A DNA stretch of 13,001 nucleotides. It comes from Treponema sp. GTDB lineage: Bacteria; Spirochaetota; Spirochaetia; Treponematales; Treponemataceae. This document shows, in pieces, positions 1 through 7,689 of the stretch; position 1 is the first letter of the stretch; each line of letters starts with the position of its first letter. The stretch spans positions 1 to 13,001 of the forward strand of contig JAEDJS010000057.1 of NCBI GenBank assembly GCA_016296205.1, in the 5' to 3' direction. The position numbers and the translations under genes are program-made. Below the pieces are notes generated by a model. The model did not search any database. It had not been told where the DNA came from and was given only the letters and a program-made list of their open reading frames with translations.

Positions 1-4
1 TGCT

Positions 5-54
5 ATGCACACAAGCCGGAGAGGAAACTATCATTCCGTCTTGTGAGCATTTTT
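5..54 (+). terminator. Candidate terminator of an upstream, off-window gene
   Basis: ATGC-A-CACAAG (5-15) pairs with CTTGTG-A-GCAT (40-50). The pairing is 4 bp, one A/A mismatch, then 6 bp. Inside it, after a C/T mismatch, CGGA (17-20) pairs with TCCG (35-38), leaving a 14-base loop. The stem is followed by TTTT (51-54), which fits an intrinsic terminator read on the plus strand. The mismatches and short T run make this moderate at best, and no gene that would use it is visible. A reading frame that stays open from base 1 to 218 crosses it and is a competing explanation. Confidence 0.35.
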
Positions 55-60
55 GACGGC

Positions 61-162
61 CCCCGCCTTCCTTCCGCATTTCATAATTTTGTGCGAGATG
101 TTCCCCATGGGGAATTTGTTTGCTCTTATGAAATGCTCCCGGTTGGTGGGTGTTTGGTGGGG
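61..162. repeat. Inverted-repeat element upstream of malQ
   Basis: An 11-bp perfect inverted repeat, GCATTTCATAA (76-86) and TTATGAAATGC (126-136), encloses a 14-bp perfect palindrome, TTCCCCATGGGGAA (101-114). Further out, CCCCGCC (61-67) can pair with GGTGGGG (156-162) using one G-T wobble. The nesting makes a cruciform or long folded RNA plausible. The element is clearly richer in GC than the AT-rich promoter that follows. It may be a dispersed palindromic element or an untranslated structured RNA; one window cannot decide. Frame 1 is open across it, so coding function is not wholly excluded. Confidence 0.5.
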
Positions 163-191
163 AAAATTCAGCAAATAATAAGAAAAAAATT

Positions 192-220
192 TTTACAAAT
201 AAAAATTCCTATGTTATAAT
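192..220 (+). promoter_or_regulatory. Sigma70-type promoter for malQ-GH13 operon
   Basis: The -35 box TTTACA (192-197) and the perfect -10 box TATAAT (215-220) are separated by the optimal 17 bp. The bases just upstream (about 173-191) are an A/T run resembling an UP element. Transcription would begin near 227, giving a leader of about 50 bases before the ATG at 279. I see no convincing operator or riboswitch in that leader. Confidence 0.75.
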
Positions 221-278
221 TTTAATAATGGGCTAATTTTCTAAAATTGGCTAAAACAATCAACTTTTGGACGTAAAA

Positions 279-2345
279 ATGGATAGAAAAACAGGTGTAG
301 TTGTACCTCTTGCCGCACTTTGGACAAAGGAATGTCCTGCTGTTGGTGAATTTACAGCTCTTAAAAAATTTGCTGATTTCTGTAAAAAAGCGGGATTTGG
401 CGTTATTCAGTTGTTGCCGGTTAACGATACTGGTACTCAGTCTTCTCCTTATTCGGGGCTTTCTGCTTATGCACTTCATCCTATGTATATAAGCATAAAG
501 GCTTTGCCAGAATTTGAGGATGCTTTTGCAAATGATAAAGCTTTTGCGGCGGCTTACAAGAAATTCGAAAAGAATTTTAAATATGCTCCTCGCTACAATT
601 ATAATGATGTAACCAACGAAAAAATTTCACTTCTCCATCTTTTGTGGAATTACCTGAATAAAAAAATGAATCCTAAAAAGAAGGATTCGGAAACAGATAA
701 ATTTGCTCTTGCAATGAATAAGGAAATCGATGATTTTGTTAAGGCAAACCGATGGGTAATTCCTTATGCTGTTTACAAGAATTTAAAAGATGCTGCAATG
801 CAGGCTTCATGGAAGGAATGGGATCCAAATTTGCAGCACCTGGACGAAAAACAGATTAAACTTCGATGGGATAATAAAGCTTTAAAGGCCAGCCATAACT
901 TTTTTGTATGGTGTCAGATTCGTGGTGGCCAGCAGTTTAAAGAAGCTGCAGACTATGTAAAGAAACAGGGAATTGTTCTTAAAGGTGATATTCCTATTCT
1001 TATGAATGATGACAGCTGTGATGCCTGGGCTTATCCACAGTTCTTTAATCAGGAGCTTAGGGCAGGTTCTCCACCGGACGGAGAAAATCCAGTAGGACAG
1101 AACTGGGGCTTCCCAACTTATAACTGGAAAAATCTTGCAGCCGACAATTACAGCTGGTGGAAGGAACGCATTAAATGTGCTGCTCAGTATTATTCAGCAT
1201 TCAGAATTGATCATGTTTTGGGCTTCTTCCGCATCTGGTCTATTAACGATGGTGATTCAACTGCTTACCTTGGCCACAGTGAACCTTGCCGCAAAATTTC
1301 ACGGGATGAACTTCATGGGCTTGGCTTTGACGATGGTAAAATCAACTGGTTGGCAGAACCTCATATTTCTACTGGTGAAATCGAAAACATTACCTGGAAT
1401 CACGATGAAGCTGTTGCTGTATTAAGTAAAGTTTGTAATCGGATTGGTGACCAGGAATTGTGGAACTTTAAGCCGGAAATTAAAACAGACAAACAGATTT
1501 ACACCCAATGCTTCTTTGCAGAAAATGGAGAAAAAGATGGTTCTATAAAATACAAGCTTTCAGAAAAATGGCGTGACCGTGCTCTTATTAAAATGGGCGA
1601 CAATGAATTTGTAAGAGTATGGCGATGTGAAAATTCAACAGCATGGAATAGTCTTAGTGATGATGAAAAATGGCGTCTTAAAGATTTGTTCAACCGTACA
1701 GAAGCAGAAGAAGAACAGCTTTGGAAACAGCAGGCTTATGAAACATTGAGTATGATTACTAAAACTGCAGATATGACCGCCTGTGCAGAAGATTTAGGTG
1801 TTAATCTAAAAGTGATGCCAGAAGTTTTGCAGAGTCTTAATATTATGAGTCTTAGAGTTGTTCGCTGGAGCAGAAACTGGAGGGAAGGTGGCAGTCCTTA
1901 CTATGCTCTCCAGGATTTCCCTCACCTTAGCGTTACAACAACAAGTGTTCACGATAGTAGTACTTTGCGCCAGTGGTGGTGTCAGGAAAAAGACAGTGTT
2001 CAGGCTTACCTTAACATGTGGCAGTGGGCAGACAAGCATCGTTTGCAGGAAGAAGTTTCCTGGGGTGATGCAAATGCTCCTTTTACACCAGACACTGCAA
2101 ATTATTTGCTCAAGAGTTCTGCATGTACAGGAAGTGCATGGTTTGTAAATCCATTGCAGGATTATCTGTATCTTGACGGAAACTATTACCTTGAAGACAT
2201 GGACGCAGAAAGAATCAATGTTCCGGGAAGCGTAAATGAATTCAACTGGACTTACAGACTTCCTGTAAGTGTAGAAGATTTGCTCAAAAATAAAGAAATT
2301 ATAAATAAAATCAACACTATTGCACAGATTCATGACCGTGCTTAG
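279..2345 (+). CDS. malQ: 4-alpha-glucanotransferase (amylomaltase, GH77), DPE2-like
   Basis: This enzyme transfers alpha-1,4-glucan segments between maltodextrins, releasing glucose, in the cytoplasm. The GH77 signatures are clear. RIDH carries the nucleophile Asp311, AEDLG carries acid/base Glu504, and SVHDSS carries the third catalytic Asp559. The substrate-loop block with SPPDGENPVGQNWG is also present. The distance from nucleophile to acid/base is 193 residues, against about 47 in Thermus amylomaltase. The extra roughly 145 residues lie where plant DPE2 has its insertion, and the GHSEPCRKIS segment resembles DPE2. Unlike plant DPE2, no N-terminal CBM20 domains precede the catalytic domain, and there is no signal peptide. 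I chose ATG 279 (688 residues) because a weak GGA lies 7 bases upstream; an in-frame TTG at 267 would add four residues and has no ribosome-binding site. It is first in an operon with the GH13 gene. Confidence 0.93.
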   Translation: MDRKTGVVVPLAALWTKECPAVGEFTALKKFADFCKKAGFGVIQLLPVNDTGTQSSPYSGLSAYALHPMYISIKALPEFEDAFANDKAFAAAYKKFEKNFKYAPRYNYNDVTNEKISLLHLLWNYLNKKMNPKKKDSETDKFALAMNKEIDDFVKANRWVIPYAVYKNLKDAAMQASWKEWDPNLQHLDEKQIKLRWDNKALKASHNFFVWCQIRGGQQFKEAADYVKKQGIVLKGDIPILMNDDSCDAWAYPQFFNQELRAGSPPDGENPVGQNWGFPTYNWKNLAADNYSWWKERIKCAAQYYSAFRIDHVLGFFRIWSINDGDSTAYLGHSEPCRKISRDELHGLGFDDGKINWLAEPHISTGEIENITWNHDEAVAVLSKVCNRIGDQELWNFKPEIKTDKQIYTQCFFAENGEKDGSIKYKLSEKWRDRALIKMGDNEFVRVWRCENSTAWNSLSDDEKWRLKDLFNRTEAEEEQLWKQQAYETLSMITKTADMTACAEDLGVNLKVMPEVLQSLNIMSLRVVRWSRNWREGGSPYYALQDFPHLSVTTTSVHDSSTLRQWWCQEKDSVQAYLNMWQWADKHRLQEEVSWGDANAPFTPDTANYLLKSSACTGSAWFVNPLQDYLYLDGNYYLEDMDAERINVPGSVNEFNWTYRLPVSVEDLLKNKEIINKINTIAQIHDRA

Positions 2346-2360
2346 TTAATGGAGGAATAG

Positions 2361-5300
2361 ATGAGAATTTCTTACAACGAGTTCCACATCAGTAAAACTG
2401 TTCGAGATCTTTGTGATTTTGACCAGGGACTTTTTGCTTCAAGTGGAAACGTAATTTTTACCAACTTTAAGGCTGTGCAGAATTTTCAGACAAAACTAAA
2501 TCAACTGTTTGATGACAGAGGATTGCCGGAAAAACGGGTCAGTGCAGGTAACCTTAATGCCATGGGTCTTATTGATGAAATTTTCCATTACGTATGTATG
2601 CTTTACAGACGTGATAAGGCTCCGGATGCTTTTAAGAATCTGCTGTCTGATTTGGATGGAGTTTTCTCAAAAGATGAAATGGACAAATTGTTCCTCCAGT
2701 TTATGGCTGAATTCCCACCAGTAGCTGTTTATCAGAAAAAAATGAGTGCAGAAGAATATCTGACTCAGGATGCAGTTGATGCTGGAACTGGTAAACTCCG
2801 CACAAACCGTGAGCAGGTTCTGGAAGAAATGATTCTGCTTCACCTTGCAAATGAAAACCCAGCATTCCATCCATTTGCTATTATGTTTGATGACCAGAAG
2901 CTTTCTGTAAATGCAAACTATATCAAAACATGGAATCAGATTAAGAGTTATTTTAAAACTCAGCCAGCTTTTGGTCCTAAGAACAATGACCTTATCAGCA
3001 TGCTTAAGGAACCAGTTGTTTTTGCTCCAACAAGTCTTAAAGGTCAGCTTGATTATATCCGTGAACACTGGCAGATGATTCTTGGTGAATGGCTCCGCCG
3101 TTTGCTTGAAGGTATTGATACTTTGAGTGAAGAAGAAAAAGCAGCATGGCAGCCAACATTTGGTGGAAGCCCGGATATGGATCCTTATTCTTACGACAGC
3201 CTTCTTAAAGAATATGAACGCTTTAGTCCTGACCGTGACTGGATGCCAAAGGTTGTTCTTATGGCAAAAACAGTTTTGGTTTGGCTTGATCAGCTTACAA
3301 AAAAATATAATCGTCCTATTACACGTTTGGACCAGATTCCAGATGAAGAACTTAATGCATTGCGTGATGAAGGTTTTACTGGTTTGTGGCTCATTGGTTT
3401 GTGGGAAAGAAGTTATGCTTCTAAACGTGTAAAACAGTTGTGCGGTAATCCGGAAGCTGCAGCCTCAGCTTATTCTTTGTGGGATTATGACATTGCAGAA
3501 AATCTTGGTGGTTGGGATGCATTGGATAATTTGCGCAGAAGATGTTGGGCTCGTGGAATTCGTCTTGCCAGTGATATGGTTCCTAACCACACAGGTATGG
3601 ATGGAAAATGGGTTGCAGAACATCCGGACTATTTTATTACAAGAAAAGACTGTCCGTTCCCATCATATACATTTAATGGCGAAAATCTTAGTCTGGACAG
3701 CCGGATAAGTATTTATCTTGAAGATCATTATTACACAAGAACAGACTGTGCTGTTTGTTTTAAGCGAGTAGACAATGCCACTGGTGATGTAACATACATT
3801 TACCATGGAAACGACGGAACTGGTATGCCTTGGTGTGATACAGCTCAGATTGATTACCTTAATCCGGAAGCTCGTGAAGCTGTTATGCAGAAGATTCTGC
3901 ACGTTGCAAGAAACTTCCCTATTATCCGCTTTGACGCTGCAATGGTTCTGGCAAAGAAACATGTTCGCCGTTTGTGGTATCCGGAGCCAGGTCATGGAGG
4001 AGATATTGCAACTCGAAGTCAGTTTGCTCTTTCTAACAGTGAATTTGAAGCAAGATGCCCTAATGAATTCTGGCGTGAAGTTGTAGACCGCTGTGCAGTA
4101 GAAATGCCAGACACATTGCTCCTTGCAGAAGCTTTCTGGATGATGGAAGGTTACTTTACTCGTACACTGGGTATGCATCGTGTTTACAACAGTGCCTTCA
4201 TGAACATGCTTAAGAAGGAAGAAAACCAGAAGTACCGTGATACAGTTAAGAATACAATCAAGTTTGACCCGCAGATTCTCAAACGCTTTGTAAACTTTAT
4301 GAACAATCCGGACGAAGAAACAGCAGTTGCTCAGTTTGGTAAAGATGACAAATATTTTGGTGTTTGTACATTGATGAGCACAATGCCTGGACTTCCAATG
4401 TTCGGTCATGGTCAGCTGGAAGGTTATACAGAAAAATACGGTATGGAATATACCAAAGCTTACAAGGATGAAAAACCAGATCAGTGGTTGCTTGAAAGAC
4501 ACTGGAGAGACATTTTCCCATTGCTCAAGAAACGTTATTTGTTTGCTCAGATTGAAGACTTCCTGTTCTATGATGTTTGGGACAATGGCGGCGTAAACGA
4601 AAATATTTATGCTTACTCAAACGGTGTTGGCAGCGAAAGAGCTCTTGTATTCTACAATAACAAGTATGAACATGCACAGGGTTGGATTAAGCAGTCTTGT
4701 GAATATGCAGTAAAAACTGGTCCTGATGAAGTTCAGATGAGATCAAAGAGTCTGGCCGAAGGATTGCTTCTTACTCCTGGATATAATCATTACTGTATTT
4801 TCCGTGAACACAGAAGCGGAAACTGGTACATCCGTCGCAGTGATGATATTATCAACAATGGTATGTTCGTTAGCCTTAATGGATTTGAATATCAGGTTTA
4901 TCTTGATATCCAGCAGGTTGAAGATACAGCCGACAGAAAATATTCAAAGCTCTGCGACTTGCTGAATGGTTCAGGTGTTCCAGATATTGAAGTAGCATGG
5001 CAGGAATATCGATATAAAGATCTGTATGCTGCATTAAGTAAATTTGCATGTCCAGAATTGTTCCAGCAGGTTAACACTTTGTTTACTCCTGCACCAGAAC
5101 TTAAAGCAAAGAAGATTGCAACTCCTGATTTCACAAAAGTTATGGCTCAATTTAAGGCCTCGGCTTTGGAATATTATGCAGTAGAAGCAGAATTTGTAGC
5201 AGAAGAACCACAGGAAAAAGCAGTTAGCCAGAAAGGTGCACGCCTTGATGAGAAAATTTCTAATTCAACACCGGAAGAAAGATTTGAAACTTTCTGTACA

Positions 5301-6041
5301 GAACTTGAATATTTGCACACAGCATTTGCAGGTGCACAGGGATTGATAAAATCAAATGTTGAAGCTAATTCTACACAGTATTCAAGCAGACCAGGATTTA
5401 AAGTAACATTTGACAACTTGATTTACGAAGGAATGATAAATATGCCGGAGGCTGCAGGAATTTTTGCTGCTTACGCAATTGTTTCTCAGGCCGGAACTGC
5501 TAACTGCATTAAGTGGGCTTATGACAGAAAACTTGCAGAACTTATGGTAAAAGCTGGACTTAAAGCAGACTCAGCCCGTGTAATTCTGAAAAAACTGTTC
5601 CTTTGCCAGAAAGTTCGTGATTTGAATTTTGGTGCAGCATGTGCTCAGGAATCAACTTACAAAGTTGCTAAATATCTTGTAGAAAGTGAATATTCAGAAT
5701 TTCTTTGTGGAGCCAACGAATTTAATGGAATCAGATGGTTTAACAAAGAAAAAATGGATGAAATCTTGTGGTACGGATTTACAGCATTTGCAATGTGTTC
5801 TAGTCGTGTAATGAGGGAACAGGTTTACAAACTTTACAGAACATTGGTTGCCGCAAAAGAAAGTGCAGATTATCAGTGTTCAAAATTTGTGGATTCTTTA
5901 AAACCAGTTGATGCAAGTGATTTGGATGGTATAAAAGAAAAGAAAACCCGCAAACCTAGAACAGTAAAAGCAAAGGCAGAGAAACCTGCAAAGGAAGAAA
6001 AGCCTAAGCGTACAAGAAAAACAAAAAAATCAGAAGAATAG
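2361..6041 (+). CDS. Large GH13-family (alpha-amylase superfamily) protein, function unknown
   Basis: A 1226-residue protein with a GH13-like barrel at about residues 320-720. Recognisable conserved regions are I, DMVPNH (405-410); II, RFDAAM with nucleophile Asp525; III, LLAEAFW with acid/base Glu590; and IV, NNPDEE with Asp651. Region IV normally reads NHD; here His is replaced by Pro650, as in GlgE-type (GH13_3) enzymes. The catalytic triad is intact, so activity on a glucan is likely, but the substrate is unknown. Residues 1-300 form a mainly helical region I do not recognise. After the barrel come about 470 residues of unknown fold, and the last 35 residues are Lys/Arg-rich (17 of 35 basic). 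There is no signal peptide or membrane segment, so it is probably cytoplasmic. GGAGG lies 5 bases before the ATG. The start is 15 bases after the malQ stop, so the two are probably co-transcribed and act on the same glucan. Confidence 0.85.
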   Translation: MRISYNEFHISKTVRDLCDFDQGLFASSGNVIFTNFKAVQNFQTKLNQLFDDRGLPEKRVSAGNLNAMGLIDEIFHYVCMLYRRDKAPDAFKNLLSDLDGVFSKDEMDKLFLQFMAEFPPVAVYQKKMSAEEYLTQDAVDAGTGKLRTNREQVLEEMILLHLANENPAFHPFAIMFDDQKLSVNANYIKTWNQIKSYFKTQPAFGPKNNDLISMLKEPVVFAPTSLKGQLDYIREHWQMILGEWLRRLLEGIDTLSEEEKAAWQPTFGGSPDMDPYSYDSLLKEYERFSPDRDWMPKVVLMAKTVLVWLDQLTKKYNRPITRLDQIPDEELNALRDEGFTGLWLIGLWERSYASKRVKQLCGNPEAAASAYSLWDYDIAENLGGWDALDNLRRRCWARGIRLASDMVPNHTGMDGKWVAEHPDYFITRKDCPFPSYTFNGENLSLDSRISIYLEDHYYTRTDCAVCFKRVDNATGDVTYIYHGNDGTGMPWCDTAQIDYLNPEAREAVMQKILHVARNFPIIRFDAAMVLAKKHVRRLWYPEPGHGGDIATRSQFALSNSEFEARCPNEFWREVVDRCAVEMPDTLLLAEAFWMMEGYFTRTLGMHRVYNSAFMNMLKKEENQKYRDTVKNTIKFDPQILKRFVNFMNNPDEETAVAQFGKDDKYFGVCTLMSTMPGLPMFGHGQLEGYTEKYGMEYTKAYKDEKPDQWLLERHWRDIFPLLKKRYLFAQIEDFLFYDVWDNGGVNENIYAYSNGVGSERALVFYNNKYEHAQGWIKQSCEYAVKTGPDEVQMRSKSLAEGLLLTPGYNHYCIFREHRSGNWYIRRSDDIINNGMFVSLNGFEYQVYLDIQQVEDTADRKYSKLCDLLNGSGVPDIEVAWQEYRYKDLYAALSKFACPELFQQVNTLFTPAPELKAKKIATPDFTKVMAQFKASALEYYAVEAEFVAEEPQEKAVSQKGARLDEKISNSTPEERFETFCTELEYLHTAFAGAQGLIKSNVEANSTQYSSRPGFKVTFDNLIYEGMINMPEAAGIFAAYAIVSQAGTANCIKWAYDRKLAELMVKAGLKADSARVILKKLFLCQKVRDLNFGAACAQESTYKVAKYLVESEYSEFLCGANEFNGIRWFNKEKMDEILWYGFTAFAMCSSRVMREQVYKLYRTLVAAKESADYQCSKFVDSLKPVDASDLDGIKEKKTRKPRTVKAKAEKPAKEEKPKRTRKTKKSEE

Positions 6042-6057
6042 TCTGATCTAGTACAAT

Positions 6058-6094
6058 ATGTCCTCCAGGTGAGAGCTTGGAGGACATTTATTTA
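6058..6094 (+). terminator. Terminator of the malQ-GH13 operon
   Basis: ATGTCCTCCA (6058-6067) pairs perfectly with TGGAGGACAT (6078-6087). Three further pairs (two of them G-T wobbles) close a GAGA tetraloop. The stem ends in T-rich TTTATTTAA. It starts 16 bases after the GH13 stop codon, the expected place for a rho-independent terminator. On the minus strand, downstream of thrC, the same stem lacks a T tract, so it probably works best for the plus-strand operon. Confidence 0.8.
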
Positions 6095-6101
6095 ATATGG
6101 A

Positions 6102-6199
6102 TTTTGAAATTTAAATGATACAACAAGTTTTGGTCCAGAAACAGTTACAATACTCCAAATCAAGTTGGGTACTGGTATCATGTTTTTGACATTTAAATG
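6102..6199. repeat. Near-identical 16-bp direct repeat pair
   Basis: TTTTGAAATTTAAATG (6102-6117) recurs as TTTTGACATTTAAATG (6184-6199), 15 of 16 bases identical and 66 bases apart. The repeats lie in the 192-base stretch between the converging GH13 and thrC genes. No gene of credible length is visible there. ATTTAAAT is itself palindromic, so AT-rich chance similarity is possible. Confidence 0.4.
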
Positions 6200-6233
6200 G
6201 AAAAGAAATAATCAAATACGATAAAGTTTCTAA

Positions 6234-7541
6234 CTACAGAGATTGAGTTATTATTTTTTTAAGTGTGTCAAAGTCTGTAGGTTTTAACAATTCTCTGCCA
6301 GTTTTTATAGGGCGGTTTGTTTCTACTGGTTTTAGGTTTTCTGGAAGCTCCCCGATGTTGTGCTTAATAAATTCGCTGTGGTGTAACGGGTTTTCCTGTG
6401 CAACTAAAACTACGGCGCCTTCATCTTCGAATAATGAATTTTTAATTTTTGCGGCGGCATAAGCTTCACTTGTTTTTTCGTCTGCAAAATAATTGTATTT
6501 GATAAACAGTTCCTGGCATGCTTTAATCTTTTGTTCTTTGGTAACAATTGCAGGGTAAACAAAGCTTTTTAAAAGTTCGCTGCTCTTAAAAAAATATTCC
6601 AGGCGTTCAAGGTTGGAAGGATTTGCCGGGTCGTTTGCAGGACGGTTCTGAAAACTAATCATTGAATCAAGAATAGTGCACTGCTGGTGAACATCGGTGC
6701 GAAGATTATCGGTGGCAGGAATTATAAATCCGTGAACAGGAAGAGCAAACTGCCAGGCGTAAAGGCCTGCGATAATTGAACCATAATTGCCGGCGCTTAA
6801 TGCATAGTAAATGTCTCCCGCAACAAGTTCTTTTAACCGGCTGAATGCATAAGTATAAAAGAAAGTTTGTGGCAAAAGACGACCAATATTTGCTGTGTTT
6901 GAAAGAGTAATGTTTTTAGATTTGCAAAGCTCTTTGTCTTCAAAAATGCTTCTAATCAACTTATGGCAATCTTCTTCTGTTCCGTCAACTTCTACAGGAT
7001 AAATGTTGCCGCCGTTCCAGACAAAATCCCTTTCTTGCAAATTGCAGGCTTTTCCTTTTGGAAAGAGCAAAACGCTTTTGAGAAATTTTTTATCTCTAAG
7101 TGCGCTGGACAAGCTTGCTGCCAGAGCTCCCGTTGAACTGTCATCAATTAAAACTGCACGTTCGCCGGTATAATGCAAAATTGTTTCCATGCAGCTGACC
7201 AGGTAACTTACGCCAAAGTCTTTCATTGTGCCAGTTGGTCCGTGGAAAAGTTCAAGAACAAATAAATTGCTGTCTAATTGCTTTAAAACAGGTTCAAATG
7301 GGAATGCTTTTGCTGCAATTCTTTCTGCAATGAGAGGTGAAAATTCCTTGTTGATGAGGGCACTGGTTAAAGTTCCTGCAATGCTCTGGAAGGATGTTTT
7401 ATTGTTTGTGTATAAAATCCATTTTCTAAAATCGTCGCTTTCACATGGAACAAAAAGGCCGCCTTCTTCTGGCATTGGATTTAAAATGGCCTGCTTAAAA
7501 GAGACAATTGTGCTGTCATTTCTTGTACTTGTGAATTTCAT
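6234..7541 (-). CDS. thrC: Threonine synthase
   Basis: A PLP enzyme converting O-phospho-L-homoserine to L-threonine and phosphate, the last step of threonine synthesis. The N-terminal threonine-synthase domain shows as SFKQAILNPMPEEGGLFVP. The PLP lysine is Lys107 in GPTGTMKDFG. LSAGNYGSIIAGL (248-260) is the phosphate-binding Gly loop, and SNTANIGRLLPQ and NPSNLERLE are further family motifs. The usual SGDTG is replaced by DSSTG near residues 134-138, a mild departure. At 435 residues the length is typical (E. coli about 428). I chose the ATG at 7541 because MKFTSTR fits the family's start. The reading frame continues upstream to a TTG at 7613, but those 24 residues do not look conserved. 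No Shine-Dalgarno sequence precedes the ATG. No other threonine-pathway gene is nearby. Confidence 0.92.
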   Translation of the reverse strand: MKFTSTRNDSTIVSFKQAILNPMPEEGGLFVPCESDDFRKWILYTNNKTSFQSIAGTLTSALINKEFSPLIAERIAAKAFPFEPVLKQLDSNLFVLELFHGPTGTMKDFGVSYLVSCMETILHYTGERAVLIDDSSTGALAASLSSALRDKKFLKSVLLFPKGKACNLQERDFVWNGGNIYPVEVDGTEEDCHKLIRSIFEDKELCKSKNITLSNTANIGRLLPQTFFYTYAFSRLKELVAGDIYYALSAGNYGSIIAGLYAWQFALPVHGFIIPATDNLRTDVHQQCTILDSMISFQNRPANDPANPSNLERLEYFFKSSELLKSFVYPAIVTKEQKIKACQELFIKYNYFADEKTSEAYAAAKIKNSLFEDEGAVVLVAQENPLHHSEFIKHNIGELPENLKPVETNRPIKTGRELLKPTDFDTLKKIITQSL

Positions 7542-7548
7542 GGGTAAA

Positions 7549-7577
7549 AGTCTAGCATATTTGAAAGTTTTAGGCAA
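7549..7577 (-). promoter_or_regulatory. Weak candidate thrC promoter, implying a leaderless mRNA
   Basis: On the minus strand TTGCCT (7577-7572) and TAGACT (7554-7549) are separated by 17 bp. Each matches the consensus at four of six bases. Only 7 bases separate TAGACT from the thrC ATG, so transcription would start at or next to the A of ATG. The absence of a Shine-Dalgarno sequence there agrees with this. An alternative is the palindromic -10 box at 7652-7659, which would give a leader of about 100 bases. Confidence 0.3.
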
Positions 7578-7651
7578 TTTATTTTGTATTTGAGAAAATT
7601 TTGGAGAATTCAATTTTTTTAAATAAAATGAAACTTTTTGGGAATTTCTAT

Positions 7652-7659
7652 ATTATAAT
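7652..7659. promoter_or_regulatory. Palindromic -10 box (ATTATAAT) of the DUF456 gene
   Basis: TATAAT at 7654-7659 on the plus strand would start transcription near 7666, leaving a short leader with the GGAGG at 7680-7684 before the DUF456 ATG. The -35 region is poor (AACTTT or AAACTT). Because ATTATAAT is its own reverse complement, TATAAT also reads on the minus strand (7657-7652), pointing towards thrC. Confidence 0.45.
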
Positions 7660-7689
7660 AGTTGAGTTGAATTAAAACTGGAGGAAATA

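Noticed and set aside
1..218. Plus-strand reading frame open from the left edge to TAA at 216-218, a possible 3' end of an upstream gene
   Set aside because: The 72 codons resemble no family I know, use codons unlike the neighbouring genes, run through nested palindromes, and end inside the malQ -10 box. The GC-rich stretch makes a long open frame by chance more likely. Sequence to the left would settle it.
267..278. TTG start for malQ four codons upstream of the ATG
   Set aside because: No ribosome-binding site precedes the TTG, while the ATG at 279 has a weak GGA at suitable distance.
3663..4502. 279-codon minus-strand open frame inside the GH13 gene
   Set aside because: It lies wholly opposite a gene with clear GH13 motifs and its Cys/Phe/His-rich translation is typical of an antisense shadow.
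7542..7613. 24-residue N-terminal extension of ThrC from TTG 7613
   Set aside because: The extension lacks a ribosome-binding site and known threonine synthases begin near the MKFTSTR segment.
7542..7689. T-box or amino acid riboswitch upstream of thrC
   Set aside because: The short AT-rich gap shows no specifier, antiterminator or conserved aptamer-like structure.
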